DNA of 19,468 nucleotides from an uncultured Porphyromonadaceae bacterium (GTDB taxonomy: Bacteria; Bacteroidota; Bacteroidia; Bacteroidales; Muribaculaceae), in the NCBI GenBank assembly GCA_900548875.1, contig URMA01000056.1:1-19468 (forward strand), in the 5' to 3' direction. The notes under the pieces were generated by a model. It ran no database searches. It saw nothing but the letters and a program-made list of their open reading frames with translations, and had not been told where the DNA came from. Positions 9,336 through 14,870 of this stretch are shown here, piece after piece. Position numbers and translations under genes: made by a program. Numbering within the stretch: position 1 is the first letter of the stretch; every line of letters starts with the position of its first letter.

Positions 9336-9992
9336 ACGGCAGGTACCTTTTCGAAATCAATCAGGATTGCAAATTCGAACGATTTTGAAGCGTTGTGTAT
9401 AGCCGGACACCTGTATCAGCCGTTACTGTATCTGAATGAATCGAGCTTTAAACACAAGGAAATCGGCAATCTCATTGAAGTGAGGCCTGTAGCGTTGAAC
9501 AAAGGTGAACGTGATTTCGTGTGCGATATACAACGGTTCTTTGATAATAATCCTGCTTTTTTTGAAGGTAAATCATTGTATTTACTTCGCAACAAAAGTC
9601 GTAAAGGTATTGGATTCTTTGATGATAGTGGATTCTATCCTGATTTTATCGTATGGCTTGTCGTAGGCGAGCATCAGTATGTGTCGTTTATTGATCCTAA
9701 GGGTATTACATATTTGAATGGCTTCGCCAGCAGCAAAATTCAGTTGTATAAATTTATCCGTGATGATATAGAGCCGGGATTGCACGATACAAGTATTACC
9801 TTGAATAGCTATATTATCTCAAACACGGAGATGAAAGATGTGAAGCATTGGGTTGATTTCCCGGAATTGGATTTGAGCAGCAAACAGAAGAAGTTCAATG
9901 AACATCATGTCTATTTTCAAGGAGACCAAAGGGACTCGTATATTAGACTGATATTGGAGAATATGATTTCCTCATCAGAGACCAATGTGTAA
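9333..9992 (+). CDS. PD-(D/E)xK nuclease domain, detached C-terminal half of Res
   Basis: A 219-residue product with a restriction-type nuclease core: P-D at 103-104 in a hydrophobic strand (FYPDFIVWL), then D-P-K at 121-123 (SFIDPKG). This matches the PD...(D/E)xK arrangement that ends type III Res proteins. The only plausible start is TTG at 9333, three bases after the helicase stop and in the same frame. No in-frame ATG occurs before the nuclease core. Either translation restarts at this TTG after termination, or the TAG at 9327-9329 is read through, or the gene is a single res broken by a nonsense mutation. It is the last gene of the operon. Expected role: cleavage of DNA lacking the cognate methylation. 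Confidence 0.75.
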   Translation: MTAGTFSKSIRIANSNDFEALCIAGHLYQPLLYLNESSFKHKEIGNLIEVRPVALNKGERDFVCDIQRFFDNNPAFFEGKSLYLLRNKSRKGIGFFDDSGFYPDFIVWLVVGEHQYVSFIDPKGITYLNGFASSKIQLYKFIRDDIEPGLHDTSITLNSYIISNTEMKDVKHWVDFPELDLSSKQKKFNEHHVYFQGDQRDSYIRLILENMISSSETNV

Positions 9993-10093
9993 ACGAATGC
10001 TGTTTTCAACATGTGTGTTTGGGAAAAACGGTCTTCAGAAATTTCAGATAGGCATTTGCATACAAGTTTGCACCGATAGTTCAGAGATAGAAA

Positions 10094-10130
10094 AATCCCC
10101 TTGTTGTAACTTATTTACAACAAGGGGATT
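10094..10130. terminator. Perfect 16-bp hairpin terminator between convergent units
   Basis: The arms AATCCCCTTGTTGTAA (10094-10109) and its exact complement (10115-10130) flank a 5-base loop. On the minus strand the stem is followed at once by a run of T, so it best terminates the leftward unit starting near 10694. On the plus strand a T-rich stretch follows after a short gap, so it may also end the defence operon, whose last stop is about 100 bases upstream. Confidence 0.85.
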
Positions 10131-10147
10131 ATCTGATTTTTTGTATT

Positions 10148-10355
10148 TTAATTCGACGGTATAAAGTTGATTATCTGTTCGCCGTTGTCCGCAACATTGT
10201 CGATTGTGATTTTATCGTTTCTCAGTGATTGTGCCGACCACGTTGGCACCGTCTCTGAATCCTGTAAATGTGATGTATGGCCTTTCAGGACTTGTGGAAA
10301 AAGTTTGTAGTTCATAATCCAAGACCTGAAATTCGGAAATCTGATAGTCTGCCAT
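10148..10355 (-). pseudogene. Small gene split by a frameshift
   Basis: Starting from ATG at 10355 the minus strand encodes 47 residues beginning MADYQISEFQV and running into FTGFRDGANVVGT, then stops at TAA (10214-10212). In the frame one base away the sequence continues sensibly as LRNDKITIDNVADNGEQ and closes at 10148. Joined by one frame shift near 10223, the two parts give a protein of about 68 residues with normal composition. The upstream part of the second frame, by contrast, looks non-coding. It lies 27 bases after the HTH gene and before the 10094-10130 terminator, so the two form one unit. I do not recognise the family. It may be a decayed gene, a sequence error, or a genuine short protein ending at 10212. 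Confidence 0.5.
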
Positions 10356-10382
10356 TGCTGTTTTTGAGAATGTAGTGTGTTA

Positions 10383-10694
10383 CTATGTGAGTACACCATG
10401 CTTTGCTTGTACTTTCAGAAAGCGCACGAACCGTCCTTTCTTCTCCCGTTTGATTTCGTGGAATTGCAGGATACCGTAAACAGAATCCCGTGTAAGGTTG
10501 TATTTCTTCATGGCTTCCTGTACGGTGTAGTATTCCGATGAGTTTTCTTCGGCAGTCTGTTTGGACAGGTCGAAATGAAGTTTGGAGTAGAATATCTGCC
10601 CATGCTCCTTCTTCGAGGGTGAGTTTTCTCTGTTCTGGAAATTTATTGCAGACCGTAAGGTCTGCAATAAAAGCTGCGCCTCAGCATAGCTCAT
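10383..10694 (-). CDS. HTH DNA-binding protein (excisionase/MerR-like domain)
   Basis: A 103-residue protein whose C-terminal half contains a probable helix-turn-helix: YYTVQEAMKKYNLTRDSVYG followed by a winged segment KREKKGRFVRF. This is the pattern of the short HTH_17/excisionase-like domains common beside recombinases in Bacteroidales mobile elements. The N-terminal 50 residues are not recognisable, and part of them is encoded by a perfect 13-bp inverted repeat (10642-10671). A 7-bp palindrome overlaps the start codon (10692-10707). The gene leads a leftward unit with the small frameshifted gene and ends at the 10094-10130 terminator. A role in element excision or regulation is inferred only; no integrase is within the window. 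Confidence 0.6.
   Translation of the reverse strand: MSYAEAQLLLQTLRSAINFQNRENSPSKKEHGQIFYSKLHFDLSKQTAEENSSEYYTVQEAMKKYNLTRDSVYGILQFHEIKREKKGRFVRFLKVQAKHGVLT
10642..10671. repeat. Perfect 13-bp inverted repeat inside the HTH gene
   Basis: TTTATTGCAGACC (10642-10654) and its exact complement (10659-10671) are separated by four bases. The repeat lies 23-53 bases after the proposed start codon of the HTH gene. In RNA it would form a stable hairpin close to the start, which could affect translation or act as a terminator-like pause; in DNA it could be an operator. Confidence 0.6.
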
Positions 10695-10707
10695 AAGCAG
10701 GCTTATG
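10692..10707. promoter_or_regulatory. Palindrome over the HTH start codon
   Basis: CATAAGC (10692-10698) and GCTTATG (10701-10707) form a perfect 7-bp palindrome with a 2-base centre, and the first three bases are the start codon of the HTH gene read on the minus strand. The position fits an autoregulatory operator. A second small palindrome, GTTTAC-N4-GTAAAC, lies at 10743-10758 in the same upstream region. Confidence 0.4.
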
Positions 10708-10897
10708 GCTCTGCGTTCGGCTTACATTTTATTTCCTTTTTTGTTTACTCTCGTAAACCATTGTCAACACACATCAACTACTGCGTCAGTGTGACATCGG
10801 GCAAAAGCCCTTAATTGTTCCGCGGTAGAAATATGGTAGAAAAATAAGGCGGACTACTGAATCCGACTGCTATCAGCCAGATTTTGGACAAATAAAA

Positions 10898-10920
10898 AAG
10901 CCGCTGATTTACAGCGGCTT
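10898..10920 (-). terminator. Rho-independent terminator, leftward
   Basis: A 9-bp perfect stem (AAGCCGCTG at 10898-10906, complement at 10912-10920) with a 5-base loop. Read on the minus strand it is followed directly by six T residues. It sits about 75 bases after the stop of the 32-codon minus-strand frame and before the HTH unit, so it isolates the two. Confidence 0.75.
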
Positions 10921-10995
10921 CGTTATAGTTGATTCTAATTCGTTGCAGTCAGTTATACGCAATCACTTTCCGATGCAAAACGTGAAATTAAATCA

Positions 10996-11094
10996 TTATA
11001 TTGCTGTATTTGAACGTGTTGTTTTACTCTGTAAAATCTGTGAGCAACAAACCAGCAACAGAATTGAAAGCCTTGCTATTGAAAGCGGTTGCAT
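10996..11094 (-). CDS. Possible 32-residue hydrophobic microprotein
   Basis: ATG at 11094 opens a frame of 32 residues beginning MQPLSIARLSILLLVCC, with a hydrophobic core at about residues 8-17 and a charged tail containing KTTR. A TAACTTTG match to the Bacteroidetes -7 box lies at 11124-11117, about 23 bases upstream, and a strong leftward terminator lies downstream at 10898-10920. The whole unit would give a transcript of about 220 bases. It may equally be a non-coding RNA with an accidental frame. No family is recognised. Confidence 0.28.
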   Translation of the reverse strand: MQPLSIARLSILLLVCCSQILQSKTTRSNTAI

Positions 11095-11190
11095 TAGGGA
11101 ATAAAGATAGCAATTTCAAAGTTACTTGTATAACGTTCGTGATTATTTCACCGATTGTTTCTCTCCAATGTCGGATGCAGACACGAAAAA

Positions 11191-11208
11191 GGGCGGTCGC
11201 CGCCGCCC
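11191..11208 (-). terminator. Terminator of the leftward prophage operon
   Basis: GGGCGG (11191-11196) pairs with CCGCCC (11203-11208) across six bases. On the minus strand the stem is followed by TTTTT. It lies 7 bases beyond the stop of the secreted-protein gene, so it marks the end of the leftward late operon. Confidence 0.75.
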
Positions 11209-11214
11209 ATAGTT

Positions 11215-11961
11215 TTATTTGTAACTTGTCTTCTTGTCTGCCGTAAATAGGTTTTTATAAACGTCAAAAGCAACTTCAAAATAGCAACTTTCGATGAGTT
11301 CTGACATAGCGTGAGGATATAATAGGAACCGGACAACATCACGCCCGTCAGACCCGACTACACGTTTTAATACGATAAAGTATAGCAGGGGATATTCCGA
11401 TTTCCAATAACGCTCTGCATAATCCTCGCCATTGGTTCGTGCGTATGATTTATACATTGTTTCAGATGACGAGCAAAGGGTTTCGCCGAGCGATAGGAAA
11501 AACGGGAATGAATATTCGGCATGGCCTTTGAACATTTTATGATAGAATCGAGGTGTGATTGTAATTACCTGTCCGGGTTCAATATTGCTCATGCTGCTAT
11601 AATCGGCTTCGGATAAAAGAGCAGCCATTATCATTCGTGATACAATCCATTCCGTTTGTAAAACAGGGTAACGCCAGCTGTATTCTTTGAAATCACAAAA
11701 AAGGTATCGTCGTCCTGCATACTCTCCGATGAATAGGCTGTTGAAATTATCGACAGCAACACCCTCGCCAAGATAAACGAGTGTCGTGTTTTTGCGGCTT
11801 TCCCATTTCCCTGTTTTTCGGTCTTGCTGCCAATATAAGGCCGATTTTATTTCCTTTGATTTTGTCGCCAGTTGTGCCGGAGCTGCATTGTTTCTATCCT
11901 GCGCCATACAGTTTGTAGAGAATGCAATTACGGCCAAAATAATTATGGACAGTTGTTTCAT
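11215..11961 (-). CDS. Secreted protein of unknown function
   Basis: A 248-residue protein with a clear signal peptide: K at position 3, a hydrophobic core IIILAVIAF (6-14) and a probable cleavage site after CMA (residue 20). The mature part is aromatic-rich (for example FIGEYAGRRYLFCDF and SWRYPVLQTEW) and has no further membrane segment. I do not recognise a family. The ATG is one base beyond the stop of the TPR gene (TAATATG), so the two genes are translationally linked. It is the last gene before the 11191-11208 terminator. As an exported protein at the end of a phage late operon it could be a lysogenic-conversion factor or surface modifier, but that is inference from location. Confidence 0.7.
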   Translation of the reverse strand: MKQLSIIILAVIAFSTNCMAQDRNNAAPAQLATKSKEIKSALYWQQDRKTGKWESRKNTTLVYLGEGVAVDNFNSLFIGEYAGRRYLFCDFKEYSWRYPVLQTEWIVSRMIMAALLSEADYSSMSNIEPGQVITITPRFYHKMFKGHAEYSFPFFLSLGETLCSSSETMYKSYARTNGEDYAERYWKSEYPLLYFIVLKRVVGSDGRDVVRFLLYPHAMSELIESCYFEVAFDVYKNLFTADKKTSYK

Positions 11962-11962
11962 A

Positions 11963-12424
11963 TTATATACCTGATTTTAAGATTAAATATTCGACTTTTC
12001 TCAACCGGTCGAGGTATTCCATTTCCGCAGGGAATACCTCTAACGCCCTTATAATTACTCGCCTTTCGTTGTGGTAATCTTTCTGTTTCCGGTATAATAT
12101 CATCAATCGTTTGTATGCGTGGTGGGCTGTATAACCGATGGATATATTGATTTCATACGTGGCTATGGCATCTTCTATTTTCCCCATTTTTTCATAGGCA
12201 ATACCCCTGTTGTTGAGTTCTACACAATGTTGGAGAGCTGTTCCACGCTTGCGGTTCTCTGCTTGAATATGGGATAATTGTTCCCGTGTGATTGAACCTC
12301 CGAGGCTAAATTTTTTGTTTAGAGGAGGTGGGGATTGACGCTTTGAGTTGTGGATGCCTTGCAACACGCCGCCGATAACGGCGACAACCAACCCGAATAA
12401 TATGAAATAGAAGAATGCGCCCAT
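11963..12424 (-). CDS. Membrane-anchored TPR protein
   Basis: 153 residues from the ATG at 12424. The N-terminus MGAFFYFILFGLVVAVIGGV is a single transmembrane segment. A polar linker leads to a helical region with two tetratricopeptide-like units: one around LNNRGIAYEKMGKIEDAIATY, the other starting at HHAYKRLMILY. A longer frame opens at 12511, but its extra residues are encoded by the structured repeat region, so the 12424 start is preferred. TPR domains bind partner proteins; the likely partner is the secreted product of the coupled downstream gene (one-base gap). It is not a known phage structural or lysis protein. Confidence 0.7.
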   Translation of the reverse strand: MGAFFYFILFGLVVAVIGGVLQGIHNSKRQSPPPLNKKFSLGGSITREQLSHIQAENRKRGTALQHCVELNNRGIAYEKMGKIEDAIATYEINISIGYTAHHAYKRLMILYRKQKDYHNERRVIIRALEVFPAEMEYLDRLRKVEYLILKSGI

Positions 12425-12429
12425 ATTTT

Positions 12430-12640
12430 GTCGTTTTGGCGATACTATCGCCTTGACAGAGCGCACGCAAAAGAAGCGTGGGCATTCCTGTTGGTTTAGA
12501 GGTATCGCCAAACACCTGAAGCCCTAACAAGGAAAATGCCCACGCATATACGCAGGCATCTACCATTGCTTTTAAGGGCTTCGATGAAATTGGCGATTTC
12601 CTAAACCTCAAAACAATAGCAAACGCTATATTACAATATT
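12430..12640 (-). ncRNA. Candidate structured RNA / 5' leader with nested and alternative helices
   Basis: Read on the minus strand, nested pairs occur in order: TTTAG with CTAAA (12601-12605/12495-12499), ATCGCC with GGCGAT (12592-12597/12504-12509), and GAAGCCCT with AGGGCTTC (12575-12582/12518-12525). Inside the innermost loop an 11-base segment (12535-12545) is perfectly complementary to 12476-12486, which lies outside the nested stems, so pairing would make a pseudoknot or a competing fold. CACGC/GCGTG (12464-12468/12476-12480) offers another competitor. A 7-bp palindrome GGCGATA-N-TATCGCC (12438-12452) lies 14 bases upstream of the TPR start codon and could also trade partners with the other GGCGAT/ATCGCC copies. 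The layout fits a regulatory leader or an independent small RNA. Family is not identified. Confidence 0.55.
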
Positions 12641-12646
12641 TTGCCC

Positions 12647-12654
12647 CAAATATA
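12647..12654 (-). promoter_or_regulatory. Candidate -7 box ahead of the structured leader
   Basis: On the minus strand 12654-12647 reads TATATTTG, an exact TAnnTTTG match. Transcription would start near 12640, just before the first hairpin (ATAGC/GCTAT at 12616-12629) and the nested helices. A clear -33 TTTG at the usual distance is not seen. Confidence 0.4.
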
Positions 12655-12710
12655 AACAAAGTTTTTGATATGGACAGGGGTTCCGGTTTAGAATATTGTT
12701 TGTTGTTCAA

Positions 12711-13196
12711 TCAGATAAATCGCCGGACAACGGCAAAAATCTTTTTCCGATACACGACCACAATAATTGCCAGCACAATCCAAAAGCCTCTCATCTGTGT
12801 TTGTTGCCACCATGTCAATTCTCGTTCGACCGGTACGGCCTTTTCTACAATTTTGTCCCTATACACAAGACTATCTCGGTAGACTACCTCTTTTTCGGTC
12901 GGTACGGGCTTTTTCTGCGGCTTGTTTGCCAGCGAGTGGAACAATGCCCCGTCGGGAGTTATTCGAGCGTCAGAAACGGCGTATGACGTTTCCAAATGGC
13001 TCGTTGTATCTCGGACTGTCTGACGCTCGCTTTCAATCGGAACCTCGACAAACACCGTGTCAGGGATATACTCGGTACGGACAACTGTTTCCACCCGCAC
13101 GCTGTCTTGTGTAGAGGAGGTAAGGTGGCGGGGCGGGCAACAGCCGACTACCGCCAGCAGGATTATAAAAAATACTATAATTTGAAGTCGTTTCAT
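12711..13196 (-). CDS. Probable unimolecular spanin (u-spanin)
   Basis: 161 residues with a lipoprotein signal at the start (hydrophobic FFIILLAVVGC, lipobox cysteine at 19) and a transmembrane segment near the C-terminus (about 136-150, FWIVLAIIVVVY), followed by a basic tail. The middle is a periplasmic, extended region rich in V, E, R and T. An N-terminal outer-membrane lipid anchor joined to a C-terminal inner-membrane anchor in one chain is the defining layout of u-spanins such as phage T1 gp11, which fuse the two membranes in the last step of lysis. Its position in a cluster with other membrane and cell-wall-type proteins of a tail/lysis operon supports the call. No sequence family match could be tested. 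Confidence 0.7.
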   Translation of the reverse strand: MKRLQIIVFFIILLAVVGCCPPRHLTSSTQDSVRVETVVRTEYIPDTVFVEVPIESERQTVRDTTSHLETSYAVSDARITPDGALFHSLANKPQKKPVPTEKEVVYRDSLVYRDKIVEKAVPVERELTWWQQTQMRGFWIVLAIIVVVYRKKIFAVVRRFI

Positions 13197-13214
13197 GTTT
13201 GTTTGTTATTTTTG
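13181..13214 (+). promoter_or_regulatory. Promoter of the plus-strand gene inside the lysis cluster
   Basis: TTTG at 13181-13184 and TATTTTTG at 13207-13214 match the Bacteroidetes -33 (TTTG) and -7 (TAnnTTTG) elements with a 22-base spacer, close to the usual 19-21. The ATG at 13222 is only 7 bases after the -7 box, so the message would be leaderless or nearly so. The element overlaps the first codons of the divergent spanin gene. Confidence 0.55.
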
Positions 13215-13221
13215 TGTCATT

Positions 13222-13608
13222 ATGGAAACAAAGGAGTTTTATCAGTCGCTTATGGCTGTAATCGAATACATTGCGGCGGGGCATTCGGAAGTTACTTGCG
13301 AAAAAGGCGAGGAACTATCCGGGGAGTATTGGCCTCGTATATACCGGCTGTTCTCGAATGAGCATGTCGGGGTCGGAATCAGCGGTGGCGATTTCCATAT
13401 TACTCAGCCCCAATACCTCAGTCCTATTTACGCCGATTGCGGCCATGCCCTCGAAGAAATCGGAAAGAGGGAAGCGGACAGGCAACTTGATAATAGGGTG
13501 AAAGAATCCAATATCAAATATGCCCGTCGAGCCTTTTGGATTTCAGTAGGGGCACTCATAGTGGCTGCGACCTCGCTTGTTTGGCAACTCATCCAAGCGA
13601 CAGCATGA
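13222..13608 (+). CDS. Tail-anchored membrane protein, antiparallel to the phage operon
   Basis: 128 residues from the ATG at 13222; an upstream ATG at 13195 exists but lies within the promoter elements. The soluble N-terminal part (METKEFYQSLMAVIEY...) is of unknown fold. The end carries one transmembrane segment (AFWISVGALIVAATSLVW) with only a few residues after it, giving a tail-anchored, cytosol-facing layout. It runs opposite to all neighbouring phage genes, has its own promoter-like elements, and its 3' end overlaps the 38-codon minus-strand gene by 20 bases. This is the typical arrangement of a moron expressed from the resident prophage, for example for superinfection exclusion or host modification. 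Function not recognised. Confidence 0.7.
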   Translation: METKEFYQSLMAVIEYIAAGHSEVTCEKGEELSGEYWPRIYRLFSNEHVGVGISGGDFHITQPQYLSPIYADCGHALEEIGKREADRQLDNRVKESNIKYARRAFWISVGALIVAATSLVWQLIQATA

Positions 13609-13705
13609 ACGATAGGAAAGCCAATGCTAATGCTGTCAAAGCTATGATATATGCCCTATCTACAATCTGTTCGTAGGTCGGTTTCTTTTTCTTCACGTTT
13701 CTCAT
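13589..13705 (-). CDS. 38-residue single-span membrane peptide
   Basis: The ATG at 13705 overlaps the stop of the DUF5675-like gene as ATGA, so translation is coupled. The peptide begins MRNVKKKKPTYEQIVDRAY, a strongly basic N-terminus, and ends in one hydrophobic span (IIALTALALAFLSFMLSL). It sits among lysis-type genes, so it could be a small holin, antiholin or pinholin-like peptide, but it has only one predicted span and I cannot confirm a family. Its 3' end overlaps the oppositely oriented membrane-protein gene by 20 bases. Confidence 0.55.
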   Translation of the reverse strand: MRNVKKKKPTYEQIVDRAYIIALTALALAFLSFMLSLG

Positions 13706-14160
13706 ACGATTTCGATTTTGATAGGCTCCCCTCTGTCGGAGGCTGCTTTGAGTATCTCGTACACCTTACGGAACGTGGCCGTCGAGTTCAGTACCTTGCC
13801 GACCTCTTTGTTTTCGCCGACCAAGATGCATCCTGCGCTGTCCTTTGCCGTGTTCCCGATGTGGATTAGGATGCCGTCGAAATGGGGAACGTCAAGCAGT
13901 CTCGGCAAGTATCCGTCGCAGAACTTGTACTGCGCCTTGTCTTTGTACTTCGGCGACTGTACTTTCAGCGTGATGTCGTATGTCCCGTATGGGATAGCGG
14001 TTTCGGCGTACACTTTCTTTTCCCCGTTGTCAAAGACCCCGTTTTTGTTCAGGTCTCGCACGGTGTCCTCAATAGTGTCGCATACTTTCTGCCCGTCGAT
14101 ATATAAATGGCCGATAGTGTAGGCCGGTTTCAGGGCAATTCGTTTGAGTGTAAGTTTCAT
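13702..14160 (-). CDS. DUF5675-like phage protein, possible cell-wall enzyme
   Basis: 152 residues. The C-terminal core LIHIGNTAKDSAGCILVG places H100 and C111 in an arrangement like the H...GC active-site region of L,D-transpeptidase-type folds, and matches what I recall of the DUF5675 family found in phages. An early loop DLNKNGVFDNGE (36-47) has the spacing of a dockerin/EF-type calcium-binding loop. No signal peptide is seen. It lies between a membrane protein and a membrane peptide, ahead of the probable spanin, so an endolysin-like or peptidoglycan-modifying role is plausible but unproven. It ends by overlapping the next small gene (ATGA). Confidence 0.65.
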   Translation of the reverse strand: MKLTLKRIALKPAYTIGHLYIDGQKVCDTIEDTVRDLNKNGVFDNGEKKVYAETAIPYGTYDITLKVQSPKYKDKAQYKFCDGYLPRLLDVPHFDGILIHIGNTAKDSAGCILVGENKEVGKVLNSTATFRKVYEILKAASDRGEPIKIEIV

Positions 14161-14171
14161 ATCTTAGATAG

Positions 14172-14846
14172 TTAGTTGGATAGTAATGTTGCGATTTGAA
14201 CTCCGCACTTTCGGATAGTTTTCCCTACGGCAGATGCGTCCATTTGTTTATCTCCGCAGAATGATATTCCCAATACGCCGAGCGGTTTATCACCTTGATA
14301 TAAGGCAAGTAAGGCTATCTCGTTTACGTCGTTGGACTTGAATTTGTAATAAAGCCGTTCGTCAAATTCACGCATTGATTCTATATGTCCGTAGAAATAT
14401 CCGTCCTCGAAAATTTTAGCTATAAAAGGGTACTTTGATAAACTGAAATCGGTATATTCTTCATCTACATTCAGCACACCGTCGGAAACCGCTTCAATAC
14501 GCATATCGCCGTACAGGAATGGCAATCCCGTAGTGAGATTTTTCGCTCCGTTGTGTAGTTCGATGAGCCAGACCCGGTCAGCATCGAGCGTTGGTAGTAT
14601 GCGGTTAAATATCATCCGTATATTTGCATCGGCACTCATACGGCGTGATACAGCGTCGTTGTGTTGCTCTGTTTGCACCTGTTCCATTTTGTCGAGCAGG
14701 TAACGAGGATTCAGGGCAAAAAATACGACATATCCCGTGATTAGTAGGATAAATAAACTTTTCAAAATGGAGAAGAAGCCGAACTTCTCTTGCAAGTGGA
14801 GTAGCTTTTGAAGCCACCCGATACCCTTTTCGATTTTTTCCTGCAT
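14172..14846 (-). CDS. Membrane protein with GAF-like cytoplasmic domain
   Basis: 224 residues. An amphipathic N-terminus (about 1-24) precedes one transmembrane segment (about 26-45, ILKSLFILLITGYVVFFAL). The remainder looks like a GAF-type alpha/beta sensor domain: DRVWLIELHNG, a mid-region with YPFIAKIFEDGYFYGHIE, and a closing strand pair KPLGVLGISF. Such GAF-like membrane proteins occur in the lysis region of Bacteroidales phages, where they are sometimes tentatively called holins; the single span here does not settle it. It is the first gene after the tail protein and has its own -7-like box upstream, 11 bases before the DUF5675-like gene. Confidence 0.6.
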   Translation of the reverse strand: MQEKIEKGIGWLQKLLHLQEKFGFFSILKSLFILLITGYVVFFALNPRYLLDKMEQVQTEQHNDAVSRRMSADANIRMIFNRILPTLDADRVWLIELHNGAKNLTTGLPFLYGDMRIEAVSDGVLNVDEEYTDFSLSKYPFIAKIFEDGYFYGHIESMREFDERLYYKFKSNDVNEIALLALYQGDKPLGVLGISFCGDKQMDASAVGKTIRKCGVQIATLLSN

Positions 14847-14870
14847 ATCGTTTTGTTTTTAATGATAAGG

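Larger units (their letters stand above)
10708..11190. other. Intergenic stretch between HTH gene and prophage terminator
   Basis: No convincing long gene is seen on either strand. Features present are the GTTTAC palindrome (10743-10758), a leftward terminator (10898-10920), a leftward -7-like motif (11117-11124) and a 32-codon minus-strand frame (10996-11094). The open frame at 11001-11246 on the plus strand runs through the downstream terminator and has no recognisable domain. An attachment site could lie here because the stretch separates two unrelated modules, but no repeat partner is visible in the window. Confidence 0.4.

Noticed and set aside
484..9992. Calling the operon DISARM
   Set aside because: A SNF2 protein with a methyltransferase fits only part of DISARM. 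No DUF1998 protein, DrmA-type helicase or phospholipase-D-type protein is present, and the second helicase is Res-like.
11001..11246. 81-codon plus-strand frame
   Set aside because: It reads through the prophage terminator and into the secreted-protein gene on the other strand; no domain is recognisable.
12476..12545. Integron attC-type site
   Set aside because: The 11-bp arms lack the paired core sites expected of attC and are embedded in several other nested helices.
12306..12710. 134-codon minus-strand frame across the structured region
   Set aside because: It overlaps the TPR gene in another frame, covers the nested repeats, and has a basic, low-complexity C-terminus. RNA structure is the better explanation, although a repeated peptide cannot be excluded.
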